Shown here: positions 19,035 to 29,340 of the stretch, piece by piece
How positions within the stretch are numbered: position 1 is the first letter of the stretch
Layout of the letters: each line of letters starts with the position of its first letter
Assembly: GCA_049999805.1 (NCBI GenBank)
Contig: JBNGIO010006382.1
Span: forward strand, 508,214 to 571,170
Source of the DNA: Folioceros fuciformis
Taxonomy: Eukaryota; Anthocerotophyta; Anthocerotopsida; Anthocerotales
Direction of reading: 5' to 3'
Length of the DNA stretch: 62,957 bases
Program-made: the position numbers and the translations under genes
Notes under the pieces: model-generated
Told to the model about the DNA's origin: nothing
The model's input: only the letters and a program-made list of their open reading frames with translations
Database searches by the model: none

Positions 19035-19960
19035 TTACAATATTTTATTAGAGATACCTTGCAACAAATTGACATATCCCTCTTCAGGTAATGGATACAA
19101 ATCTGCAACATTAATGTCCCTAGGTTGTAGCTCTTTCACCATAATGCAAAAGTTGTGTAGAGCACAACATGCAATCACAACTTGAGAAGCATACTTCAAA
19201 CGCACATTCAAGTTCTTTAGAATTCTCCACTTGTTCTTCAAAAAGAGATATGCATTTTAATCTTCACTTGCCCTCGACGTATGTTCTTGTTGAACACGGC
19301 TTTGTCTTCCTATCTACTGGTTGAATGATAAGGTTTCAATAAAAATGGCATAAGTAGATACGCGGGACCACAATCCTTGCTTCAACTTGTAATCTTGGCT
19401 CAGTCAAAATGCTTTCATCCATCATCCTTTTCCATACACTACTCTCCTTTCAGTATTGTTGCATCATGTACTCCTCCAAGATGTGTGCAACATATATCTA
19501 GAAAGAATTTGTCTGCATCACAAATACCCGGCAACACAATAGATGGCAACACAATAGAATGCATATCATGTCGACACCAATATGCTACTGGGTTATCTTT
19601 TTTTATCGCGTTGTTGGGCTAGCTTGATATGAGATCCATCAATGTACCCCATCATGTTAGGTAACCCTATTGGCTGAAATAACCTGTTGCCTATGTTGGG
19701 AAAGCAATATGATGAAATGTGAGAATAATTTTTGTGGATTGCTCAACACTTCAGTAATGTATAAAGTGTATTGTATCACTGTAGTTGCACCAACTCCATA
19801 CATATTAGTAATAATATGTGACGACAAACCACGAGCAAGGTGGTGAAGCACCATTGTCATTGCATGATCTAGGTGTAAAGGTTTGCGTAATGAAGACAAA
19901 ACAATGTGAGGTTGTAGTAAACTAACCAATGTAATGAAATTGCGATAACACATTCTATAA
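19035..19960 (-). pseudogene. PIF/Harbinger transposase, decayed
   Basis: The minus strand holds two pieces in order. At 19953-19657 the N-terminal part reads R-K-P-L-H-L-D-H, M-V-L-H-H-L-A-R-G-L-S-S and M-Y-G-V-G-A-T-T-V. At 19241-19035 the C-terminal part reads L-K-N-L-N-V and V-I-A-C-C-A-L-H-N-F-C-I, the conserved end of the DDE_Tnp_4 transposase. The catalytic core between them (19640-19250) is frame-broken. Harbinger elements leave 3-bp TWA target duplications; I could not identify terminal repeats. Confidence 0.75.
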
Positions 19961-20014
19961 GCAAATCGCTATTGAACATCGCAAACTCTCGCCCCATCCC
20001 TATGCCAAGCTATC

Positions 20015-20400
20015 ATGTGCACATCCCTCCATAATGCTATTTGATGAGGATATTTCCACTAGGCTCTATGTTGGAGCTGAGTATTCTCCTCTTCAATTGC
20101 TATAGTCATTATAAATATAAAAATAACAATGATAACACAATCGAGATCACATCCCTCCATAATGATATTTAATGACAATATTTATATTAGGTTCTATGTT
20201 AGAGCTGAGTATTCTTCTCTTCAGTTGCTATATACATCATAGATATAAAAATAATAATGATAACACAATTGACAAAGAATTGCTATAGTCATTGCTATAG
20301 TCATTGCTATAGTCATCATAGATATAAAAAAAATAACAATGATAATTAGAAAGAATTGCTATAGTCATCATAGATATAAAAATAACAATGATAACACAAT
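20015..20400. repeat. Tandem repeat of about 134 bp, then a short repeat
   Basis: Units at about 20016-20149 and 20150-20280 share atccctccataatg, ctctatgtt and gagctgagtattct, and ataacaatgataacacaat. Three to four copies of tgctatagtcat follow at 20281-20370. Confidence 0.75.
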
Positions 20401-21059
20401 TGAGAAAGAAAGATCATTCCAAAAATGAGAAGAAGATGAAATGATTCGTAAATGAGGAGAAGGAATGTATCTCATTATTGTAGAAAATAAATAAATAATC
20501 TATGATTATTTAAATAATTATGGATAAAAATNNNNNNNNNNNNNNNNNNNNNNNNNNNNNNNNNNNNNNNNNNNNNNNNNNNNNNNNNNNNNNNNNNNNN
20601 NNNNNNNNNNNNNNNNNNNNNNNNNNNNNNNATCTCGGCCATATTATTAAAAAATAATTAATATTAAATCTATATTACCAATACCGGGCTTTTCTCGGGT
20701 TTGGTGCTTGACCATTTAATGTAAGCTGCGCAGCTCAAACTGCGGGACTCTGCGCTGTGAAAGCCTAACAGCGATCGTCACTACGCTATCGCAGTTTTTC
20801 TTTGTTCAGCCTTTATAATGGTAACTATAAACGCTCTGTTCATTCGGTCGCTTACATTGTGAAAGGCGTTTTAAGTGTCCTGCAAGACTGTGCCTGGCCA
20901 AGTCTTGAATGCGGGTGAGAAGTCCGGGCGAGAGCTTTGGATTGGACGCAAAAGTTTGGGCTTGGACCGGGCCCAACTTTGCTCGGAGCCTGGCCTGTTG
21001 TCCATTGTGGGACATTTGTTTCTGAGGTTAGACGCGTGTCAGATGCACCATAATTGCAG
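20401..21059. other. Spacer with a 100-base assembly gap
   Basis: N at 20532-20631. AT-rich on the left, GC-normal on the right. No gene is recognised. Confidence 0.6.
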
Positions 21060-22289
21060 AGCCTCCTACGCGTGGACATATCCTCACATCCACGGCGCTG
21101 TAGGCAGCAGGACCCATTCTCCCCACTAGGGTCCTAGTCTAGGGTTCAGACGATGCACTAGGAGAATAAGGATGTAGGATAGTCCTGTCGTAAGAGAACG
21201 TGAGCAAGAGAGCTAACTACACTCAGGTTCATGACCAAGCATGTCTCATCCAGGCGGAGCTCTTGCCAAATACTTTCCACGGTTTCCACCAAAGGTAGAT
21301 GTGCAACAGAATCAATGACAAAGGACTGACTCTCCACAAGAAAGGAAGAGGCACGTTACTTCTTGCTTGAAGGAGTCACTAAAGTTCTGGGTCTCACAAG
21401 CGCTTCTGGCAGAAGTGTGGCAGCTGTCACAGCGCACGTGGCGGTTTGTATGATGCAAACAAGGAGGCATAGTGTACATGTTTTATGCACATGTGTGTGC
21501 CACTACCCATTGCCCTATTATCATGTCCGAGACTTCGGAAACTGGATGGGACGAGTGTCATGCTGCCGATGGGCTAGAGCTGCCACTAGGTTTCGGCTGA
21601 CAGTACACTTGTAGAGGGATCCTGAAATGAACACGGAGGGAGGGCGCGGTTGGGGTAACAACCGTTATGTGAATGTTCATTGTATCCCTGAGATATGCGT
21701 TAGCACGCCATGATGATTACTTGACAGTACCAGGAGTCATGGAAAATCAAAGATCAAATTTGTGGAGCGCTGGTGTTTGGTTGGAACACACCCATCGTTG
21801 ATGTCATCACGTGCAGGATTCAATGGGACTCTGGCGTGTAGACACGGATTGACAGCCACTTTACAGCGGAGGTGAACAAGAATTCCAAGACACGGCAAGT
21901 TTGTGCAAGCATAGCACCAGGGACTCGAGCGGTAAGAGCTGCATCGTGAGGCAGTGCTCAGATGATGTAAGAGCTGGAAGAATCGGGGCAAGCGAATTGA
22001 ATGCTGCGAAAGACGACGACTTAAAAAATTGACGATGTTGCTGGTCCCAGCGTTTAAGGTGGCTACATGATATGAGTAGAGTGTTGTAGGTGGGTCTTGT
22101 GCAGCAGTGCCGGGTACAATCGCTCAGCACGCACATCTACACCACCCAGTCTTACAACAAGACACGTAGGCCGTAGGCCGTGGGCTGTGGGCTGTGGGCT
22201 GTGGGCTGTAGGATGTGGGCTGTAGGCTGTAGCTGTAGGCTGGAGTCTGTGGATTGCCTCCACGACACCGGCATCAATTCATGATCCAA
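21060..22289 (+). repeat. Degenerate repeat, module A, copy 2
   Basis: It contains the Mpv17-like exon fragment (tcctcacatccacggcgctg, about 21079-21098, against tcctcacatccacagcgcta in the intact gene at about 29418). The caggcggagctcttgcc block follows near 21254, and a stretch resembling the intact gene's 5' flank near 21480-21590. Order and spacing parallel copy 1 at 12.4 kb. A heptamer array based on gggctgt lies at about 22168-22245. Module B follows at once. Confidence 0.65.
22168..22245. repeat. Heptamer minisatellite (gggctgt-type)
   Basis: About ten imperfect copies of gggctgt, with variants aggccgt and aggctgt, run from the first aggccgt block to ctgtaggctgg. Confidence 0.85.
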
Positions 22290-23220
22290 AGATGGTCTTG
22301 CTGAATAGAGTGACGCCTGGTGTACGAAAAGATATTGCAAGGGGCACAGCAACGCATCTCCCTACAACGACAATAGCGAGAGAAATAAAGCGAGTACTCA
22401 GCCATGCCGCGCACGCGCATTGCCAAAAGGAAAAAGATAGGAACATAGTTATCACAACTTTTTGTGTGATTGGGTGATTCTGACTTCGCCAACTGTATGA
22501 GCGCAGAGATGTGCTTCTGAGAAGCTCTGGAAAGGGAGTTTACATATTCCGGAGGTGGTTACATTTACTAGTTCATTAGGAAGCGGCACGGGATCCCCGA
22601 ACTTCTGGAAATCAAAGTGGCGGGCCCGGTATTCTCTACCTACAGTAACCGGGATTCTGTTGCTCTGCGTTTGGTAGAAAATGTTCAACAGGAGCTTCGC
22701 CTGCACACTGTAGCTTGGTCCCCGGAAAACCTCGGTTTTCAAATGCCTGCATTTTATTACTACTTGATATACATATCCAGCTCCTTTCTATGTACTTCAA
22801 AGGAGGGCATGTAGACGAGTTGAAAACTCCAGCAAGCAGGTACAGTACTCCCTTGTGGATGCTACTGTATTGAACACCAGGGGCATCCGAGTCAGAAAGG
22901 AGATAAATTTCAAAGCAGGAATTGCACTTCCTCAGTCGTCCGCACAGTGATTTGATGTCTCCTTCTGAGTACAATCATAGCACATGCATAGAACGACGGC
23001 AGGTGTTTGTTCCTACGCCCCCCATACCGTTGTGCCAAGGGTACTTGCAGCGTCACTTGGGACGCTGGAAGTTGACAGTAGGCCCACAAATTCAACATCA
23101 GTACCAATCGTGGATCGTATACGACCATCGGTACCAAAGTGAATGCATTGTATACCATATACACAAATTTGCCATGGAGAACCACATAGACACAGGCGCT
23201 ACACTGTTACAATAAAGCTC
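22290..23220 (+). repeat. Degenerate repeat, module B, copy 2
   Basis: This is the reference copy for 11310-12350 (inverted) and for the split copy 3 (25405-25555 and 27147-27423, same orientation). The minus strand retains a 96-codon frame (22742-22452) with L-P-F-Q-S-F-S-E-A-H and T-V-G-E-V-R-I-T, partly conserved in copy 1. It also contains, inverted, the tgcaggcgaagctcctg block (near 22700) that is found upright in module A. I do not recognise the encoded protein. Confidence 0.65.
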
Positions 23221-23389
23221 ACCACCGACATCAATGATTCTCCAGATTTTCGCGCATTTCCGGCTATGGCGAGTTTTAAATCTCTTCGGCAGCGTTCATA
23301 AAGTGGCACAGCACTTTTACAATCTGAGGGCGGGCCCCATGCTGTCCAGCCTGCGTGATCGCAATCGAGCTACGTGCCAGGGTATGACC

Positions 23390-23398
23390 TATATATAG
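23390..23398 (+). promoter_or_regulatory. TATA box of the small secreted-protein gene
   Basis: tatatatag sits about 100 bases upstream of ATG 23495. The segment around it is absent from the inverted pseudogene copy at 15.7 kb. Confidence 0.6.
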
Positions 23399-23494
23399 AG
23401 GCCAGGGTAACCTGACGATATATCACCTCGTCCCCGCAGCCGAGTTCGCGTCGTTCGAGCACTGCAATCGAAGCTGTCAGAGTCACTTCCGAAA

Positions 23495-23746
23495 ATGGCT
23501 GGATCAGGGACAACTGCTGCCTCCAGGCCCAGGGCCTTCCGCAGTTTGATGGGGCTGCTTTTGGCGGCCCTGCTTCTGTTTTCCTGCTTCACACAGCCTG
23601 CCGTGGCGACTGGCGGTATCTCAGCGAGCGTCCGAACTTTCGGACCAAGCCGTAAGCTCGGTCCGTCACTTGTGCCTTCCAGTGCTGTGCCTGCCGCCAT
23701 GTCTCTATGTCGCTTGAGAAACAAGAACATCTGCCATACTTTGTGA
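23495..23746 (+). CDS. Small secreted protein, unknown family (83 aa)
   Basis: I do not recognise the family. Residues 1-38 look like a signal peptide: M-A-G-S-G, a few Arg, then L-L-L-A-A-L-L-L-F and a likely cleavage site after Q-P-A-V-A. The mature part is short and basic, with G-P-S-R-K-L-G-P-S and S-S-A-V-P followed by a C-R-L-R-N-K end; only one Cys lies in the mature part. The inverted paralogue at 15.6 kb conserves the signal core, C-F-x-Q-P-A-x-A, G-P-x-R-K-L-G and A-V-P, so selection once acted on this frame. It could be a precursor of a processed peptide, or a longer spliced gene, because frames downstream stay open to about 23990. A TATA box supports transcription. Confidence 0.5.
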   Translation: MAGSGTTAASRPRAFRSLMGLLLAALLLFSCFTQPAVATGGISASVRTFGPSRKLGPSLVPSSAVPAAMSLCRLRNKNICHTL

Positions 23747-24477
23747 TTGACTTCCATTTTCTTGATCTCCACGTCTGTTCAGCTTCAGTAGTGGACAAGG
23801 TCGTCGATGCCGGCGTTGATGGGGTCGACGGTGAGGGAGATGGTGCGTACCCTGTTTCACGTTGTTCAGGACGTCAGTGTCGATTTGCAAATAGTGAAGG
23901 AAGGACGTGTCTTGGGCTAGTGACGCGGTGGTTTGGATACTGGCGCCCGTGCCTGAGTGCTTCTGTTGCCGCTCTCGTTGACAATGTCTAACTGTAGGCT
24001 GCCATGAGTTCTATTCTTGCTGCAATTCCGTTGAAATTTGTGTCGTGTATGCATTCATGTGCAGTCGTTCTAAGTGCTGTGAAGGGTGCAGTCGACGGCT
24101 CCGGAGTGTGAGCTGGCGGATATGTTGGGGAGACCCTAATTCTGGGTCTCAGTGTGACACACTGTGGGGCAGATGTAGGTCTATCGAATGGACTCGGGAC
24201 TGCTACACAAGAGGCTCCTAGACTACACTTCTGAATAGTCACCTGAAACGCTGAGGACCAGCTACACAATCAATAAAGGCATTTATTACTGTCCTGCTCA
24301 GCACCTGACTCATTTGTCGCGCGTCCCTCATCTGGCAGATCAATTGAGCACTAGCTGACATTGAACCTGTCCTCTCATCGCTTTATCTCTGTTGCTCGCC
24401 ACGCACACATTTGCCTTCGCCTTGGAATTACTGCTTACCTCCGTTGCGCAGTGAACGTAATTCTACGCATACGCGCC

Positions 24478-24815
24478 ACAACAGCCTATGCATCTTGACT
24501 ACAATCACTCCCAAGAGTAGCACTGTGTCCTGGTCGAACACTAGTTCACATATCTGTGACTATCACCTGCATCTTCATTCGTCATCCCAGGGGAATAGAA
24601 ACTGCAACCGACATCATATATCTAGCAACTTCCGCAACAGCCTAGGCATCTTGACTACAATCACTTCCCAGGGAAGCACTGTGCGTCCTAGTCGAACACT
24701 AGTTCACAGATCTGTGACTATCACCTACATCTGCATTCGTCATCTCATCTTGTTGAAATTGGCGATTCCAGGGGAATAGAAACGACAACCAACATCATAT
24801 ATCAAGCAACTTCCG
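24478..24815. repeat. Tandem duplication of about 156 bp
   Basis: The first unit begins near 24481 (acagcctatgcatcttgact) and the second near 24637 (acagcctaggcatcttgact). Both end in ggggaatagaaac followed by acatcatatat and caacttccgca. The second has about 20 extra bases. No gene is visible here or in the flanks 23991-24477 and 24816-25080. Confidence 0.85.
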
Positions 24816-25089
24816 CATACTTTCCAGAGCCCCTATCCAATCTCAAATGTAGCCCTAGCCTTTCTCCGAATCACGCGCCCAACAAAATTTCTGAGGTTCC
24901 GAACTCGACGAGAGGGCACTAACTACATATGTACAAAACAAGGACACTAGCCTCCTTACTCGTATCATACAAGTGTCCCTAACTGCCCTTCGACACTCAT
25001 TCCCGCCAAGAGTAAGTATGACACTGAGCAATATCGTCCTCGAAGCTAAGGTCTTGCATACCTGTCTTGCTTGTGAAGATGAGCATGTT

Positions 25090-25400
25090 CATTGCCTTTC
25101 ATTCTGCAGCATATCTAACTTTGGTGGAACATGTTTGGCAGGAGCTCCGCCTGCAACATTTAAGCTCGGTGCAAGAATATGGCTGCGGTTAGCTCTCCTG
25201 CACCAGAAGACGGTCCTACAAACTTGTTCCTCTCTTGCATAGTCGGAACACGGCTCCGGACAACAGTTCCTGCTGCGCACAGCGCTGTGGATGAGACGAT
25301 GTTTGTGCGTGCAGTACGCATCGCAAATGGTGCAGTACATTGTACGGCAGCCGCAGGAGCAGAGCAGAGCAGGATCAGAGGTTCTTCAGCACTGTGTAGG
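25090..25400 (-). repeat. Degenerate repeat, module A, copy 3 (inverted)
   Basis: As reverse complement it gives atccacagcgctgtgcgcag (Mpv17-like; residues S-T-A-L-C-A-A-G), then atgcaagagaggaacaag and tgcaggcggagctcctgcc, matching copies 1 and 2. Upstream sequence also resembles the intact Mpv17 exon (tactgcacgcacaaacatc). Several frames stay open here but no complete gene can be read. Confidence 0.6.
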
Positions 25401-25609
25401 CTGTTGGTGGCCTCCACGCCACCGGCATCATGATTTGTGATCTTTTGTGTTCGTGAATACAGTACAAAAAAACGAATGGATGGCCGTACAACGACAGCAG
25501 CCAAAGAAATGAAGGCACCCCAAAGTACTATGTACTAAGCCATGCCGCTTAGCCGTATAAATCAGGTGGCCAGGTCCAGGCCCCACTGACACAGTCCTTG
25601 TGCCCGAGT

Positions 25610-25651
25610 GTATATGGTGCATGTATGTGGCATCATACATGCACCATATAC
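25610..25651. repeat. Perfect 18-bp palindrome with 6-base loop
   Basis: gtatatggtgcatgtatg (25610-25627) is exactly complementary to 25634-25651 around the loop tggcat. It lies just inside the left end of the TIR element. Confidence 0.95.
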
Positions 25652-25924
25652 AATATAGGCTTGACTGGTTACCGGTTGTGTCTGCCAGCGGGTTGTAGGA
25701 ATTGGGTTTAGGTATTGAAATCTCATTTCAAATCTTGATTTGCTTCCATCGCGGTGCGCCAAATGGGTGCTCTTTAAATGGACAAGGGTGATCCTAGCTG
25801 ACCTCGTACCACTAACCACCAGATAATGGCCTGTCATGGATTTTGACTTGCCTAATGAAAGGTTTTTCCACATCTTGGCTTTAATAGTTTATTTTTTTCT
25901 CTAGTCATCATTAATCCTTGCACT

Positions 25925-26171
25925 AGTCACCACTAATCCTTGCATGTTATATACCATTTTGTTTGTCTCAACAAGGTAAACAGAATGATGTATTTTTTTT
26001 GCATTTTGGAGCACATTTGATCAAGATGCTACAATGCAAGGTTTTCTTCACATCTTGACTTTGGATATTTGTTTCTTTCTTCAATTTTCACTAATCCTTG
26101 CATTCTACACACCATTCTGTTTGTCTTGGTAAGGCAAACAAAATGGTATGTACCATGCAAGGATTAGTGAA
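25925..26171. repeat. Two MITE-like fold-back units
   Basis: At about 26090-26171, cactaatccttgcat at the left pairs with atgcaaggattagtg at the right. The inner arms ccattctgtttgtctt and aaggcaaacaaaatgg also pair, so the whole unit of about 80 bp folds on itself. A related shorter unit at about 25930-25996 (ccattttgtttgtct with taaacagaatg) precedes it in the same orientation. Confidence 0.8.
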
Positions 26172-26599
26172 TGTGGAACAAGGGTGCAAGAACATTTAGG
26201 ATTGTGTGCTTGAGAATGCAAAATACTTTGTTGGCTGTGAAGTGACTCGTAGCCCAAATGCAAGATATGGGTGGACAGCCTCAATGTAGGCCATTGCAAC
26301 CTTTTATACCAGTTGAAGGACCAAGCAATGCAGCTAGGTTGAGGCCTTTCTTTTCCCCTCCCAAGGAGAAAACGAAGAAAGTCACTTGGTGGCAACAAGA
26401 AGGTGGCAACAAGAATGCATAGAGGACAGCGGTAGATAATTACATGCCTCGTTTTCCACGACAATGGCAAGGTTGCACTCATTGGTTTGTCTTCGTAGAG
26501 GAGTACCTTGGCTTCCATGATGTTTATGCTGCTTTGTGCATTTAGTTTCCATTCACTATAGTGTCGTATTGCCTCCATGACCTTCTTACCCGCAGGCTT

Positions 26600-26735
26600 C
26601 ATATCGATGGAGCTCAGGCTCCGGCGGCCTTCAAATCCATGGGCCTTAGACTCCTGCAGCCTTTAAATCCATGGGGCTAGGCTCCTACAATTTCAAATCC
26701 ATGGGGGTTAGGCTCCTGCAATTTCAAATCCATGG
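26600..26735. repeat. Tandem repeat, about 33-bp unit, four copies
   Basis: The unit is built on aaatccatggg, taggctcctgca and attt, repeated about four times inside the TIR element. Confidence 0.85.
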
Positions 26736-26787
26736 CAAACCTTCTCTCACGAACGCAGACACACACACCTACCTTTCTCTACCCCTG

Positions 26788-26882
26788 GAACCAAGTCCCT
26801 CTTTCTTCGTCATCCACGAGTAGAACCAAGTCCCTCTTTCTTCGTCATCCGCGAGTAGAACCAAGTCCCGCTTCTTCGTCTT
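26788..26882. repeat. Tandem repeat, about 35-bp unit, nearly three copies
   Basis: gaaccaagtccctctttctt followed by cgtcatccacgagta is repeated, the last copy being shortened. Confidence 0.9.
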
Positions 26883-27423
26883 CGTACTAGTCTAATAGTT
26901 TGCGCTGTAGACCAAGGACGGTAGTTCGCTCGTGATGTGCATTGCCAGCCCGTTTTTCGCGGCAATAACCCTCGGCTTGCCCGTGCCGCTCTGTTTCACC
27001 GGTTACCGGTGCCCTGCAAAACTTTACGTAGATGCTCACCGTATCCTTATGCACAAGCCACGGGATGTAATACATCAAGCATGGCAGTGCTCCACGAGTG
27101 GATCGGTCGGGCCTAGATCTGGCCACCTTATTTTTACAGCTAGCCGCCATGCCACGCCACCCACGTGCAGTGCAGCAAGGAAGAAGACTGTTTTGTGTGG
27201 TTGTGTGATTCTGGCATCACCAAGTGTATCAGTGCCGGGATGTGCTTGCACTGTACAAAGCTCTTAAAAGGAAGTTGGTATCGGTACAGTACCCGTAATC
27301 CAACCTGGACATGGTCACATCCAATAGTTTATTAGCAAGCGGCGGGATCCCGGACTGTTTGAAAATCAAAGTGGCGGGCCCGGGATGCCCTGTCGACGCA
27401 CTGCCCATCAAACAAGGGTGTAA

Positions 27424-29340
27424 NNNNNNNNNNNNNNNNNNNNNNNNNNNNNNNNNNNNNNNNNNNNNNNNNNNNNNNNNNNNNNNNNNNNNNNNNNNNN
27501 NNNNNNNNNNNNNNNNNNNNNNNGGCCCGGGATGCCCTGTCGACGCACTGCCCATCAAACAAGGGTGTAACCTACGTAACGGAATTCCTCTCTAAATGCC
27601 ACCTCCGATTCTACTCCAAGGATTAAATGGAATATTTTCCTGAACTGAATTATATTTTAACATCAATTTTATCTATTTAAACTATATTATTATTATTATA
27701 AAAATAAATCCAAAGCCTTTAATTATATTTTAATTTTTTCCCGGAAATAATAACTTTGTCTCATTATAAAGACCGCAGTGTGACTAAAGGCCAAAAGAAA
27801 ATTGCGTATCATGATATACTCTAGAAGATGCCACGAAAGATTAGACGTACCAAATACTCAATAAATACCACATGATAAAATAAAAAATTTAGAATTTTTA
27901 ATATCTTCAAGAATTACATGATCAGTCATCTTATCAAAGTATCACTATTAAAATTAAATTATTTTATTGTATAATAAATTTATAAATGTGATTAAAAATC
28001 TTTTTTTACAAGGGGGATAAAGTTCATAAGTATTCTCCTTTATAAGAATTTATAAGAAGTATATTTTCATCCCCTTTCTCTTGAAACTCATGGCGTTATA
28101 GGCAAGACTCTTTTTTTACTAGGGGGATATATGTTTGTATTGCTGATGTGGTTATTATAGATCATACACTAAGAATGTGATCAGCGACTACATCATCATA
28201 ACCCCTTGTTGGACAGCGAAGGGTTGTGCAAGTGCAAAAGTCCATAAGTATTCTCTTCTATAAGACGTATATTTTCATCCCCTTGCTCTTAAGATTGATG
28301 GGGTTATAGGCAAGAACTTCTTAAGGTTTATCATGGAACGCGCCAAGGTTTATCAAAGTCTTAGGAGTGTTGTTCTCCCTCTTTCCTTTGTGGTGGCCTT
28401 GTTGCCACAACGCACATCCATTACTTTGCAAAGAGCATTGGGCAACATAGTTTTTAGAAAGCAACAAGCATAGGTCAATTTATCAAAGTCTTAGGAGTGT
28501 TGTTTTCTCTCTTTCCTTTGTGGTGGCATTGTTGCTACAACGCACATCCATTAATTTGCAAAGAGCATTGAGCAACGTAGTTTTTAGAAAGCAACAAGCA
28601 TAGGTCAAGCGGTTCTTTTTTTGGGCAGCGGCTTTTTTGGTCACCAGTGGTAGGTAGATCTTTTGTTATTCCACATTATGACATTTTGGGAGCCATAGGT
28701 AAATTTCGAGAATGATATTTGAAGGGATTAATACCCTTTCTTGGCATTTGGCTATGTTAGAGTTGTTCCCTCAATCTTTGGAGTGAATGTTGTTTCACCA
28801 ATCTTTTGAGTAAATATTATTCCTCCATTCTTTCCAGTACACGGAACTTTCCCTCTCTTTTTCAACAATAGAAAATATACTTATGATTAGAACTCTTATA
28901 AGATAAGTGCCTCCATAGTTGTTACATAATTTTTTTGGAAAAATAACTTAAAAAAGAAATATAAATATATAATATAATAAAAGTATATAAATATATAATA
29001 TAGTCCAGTACGATGTAGACCATGTTCCATGCCATTGAAGCCGTTGCGAGTTCCGCAAGACTGCCGAGCGGCACACTTGACGCTGTGTTTATTCCATAAA
29101 CCACATCCCATTATTAGAGGATTGTGTGATATACATGTGTAAATATAAAACATAGCCCCTGAATGTCCGTGTCACCACCCGAATGCCTATCGTCGTCGCC
29201 GGAGTAGTTTCCCGTTCTCGGTGGACTGACCGGACGGCAGGGCAAGATGGGCTAGGGCTGAATTAGGGTTCTGATTGTGAAGACGCTCTGAAGTCCTCAG
29301 GGAATGCGCACTTCATTTGCTGGGTGCAATTGTCGTGGGT
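27424..29340. other. Assembly gap, AT-rich spacer with duplications, then Mpv17 5' flank
   Basis: N at 27424-27523, with the same 47-mer on either side. An AT-rich tract without genes spans 27600-28980. Blocks near 28028-28120 and 28230-28315 are imperfect copies (cataagtattctc, ttataggcaaga). A 130-bp tandem duplication lies at 28349-28608. From about 29130 the sequence is the 5' flank of the Mpv17 gene and resembles parts of the A modules. Confidence 0.65.
28349..28608. repeat. 130-bp tandem duplication
   Basis: Units 28349-28478 and 28479-28608 both begin tttatcaaagtcttaggagt and end gcaacaagcataggtcaa with few differences. Confidence 0.95.

Larger units (their letters stand above)
25556..27138. 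mobile_element. TIR DNA transposon of about 1.58 kb, probably non-autonomous
   Basis: The left end carries aggtggccaggtccaggccc (from about 25564). The right end, as reverse complement, carries aggtggccagatctaggccc (near 27108-27128): 18 of 20 match, and similarity extends outward to the termini. The flanks cttagccg (25548-25555) and gctagccg (27139-27146) agree in six of eight bases and may be a decayed 8-bp target duplication, which would suggest hAT; a MULE is possible. The insertion interrupts repeat module B. No transposase is recognised. A 165-codon minus-strand frame (26602-26105) has no known domain, although its first 50 residues look coding-like. Internal fold-backs and tandem repeats are listed separately. 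Confidence 0.7.
25405..27423 (+). repeat. Degenerate repeat, module B, copy 3, split by a transposon
   Basis: The left part (25405-25555: cctccacgccaccggcatca, then gtacaacgac) matches 22255-22400. The right part (27147-27423: tgtgtgattctgg, atgtgctt, then aaatcaaagtggcgggcccg) matches 22465-22630. The DNA between them is the TIR element 25556-27138. The right part runs into the gap at 27424. Confidence 0.6.

Noticed and set aside
22168-22245. Heptamer array considered as a CRISPR-like or telomeric repeat
   Set aside because: Units are contiguous without spacers and the unit is not a telomere sequence; it is a simple minisatellite.
23389-23772. 127-codon minus frame opposite the secreted-protein gene
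   Set aside because: The plus frame has the signal peptide, TATA box and a conserved paralogue; the minus frame is not maintained in the paralogue.
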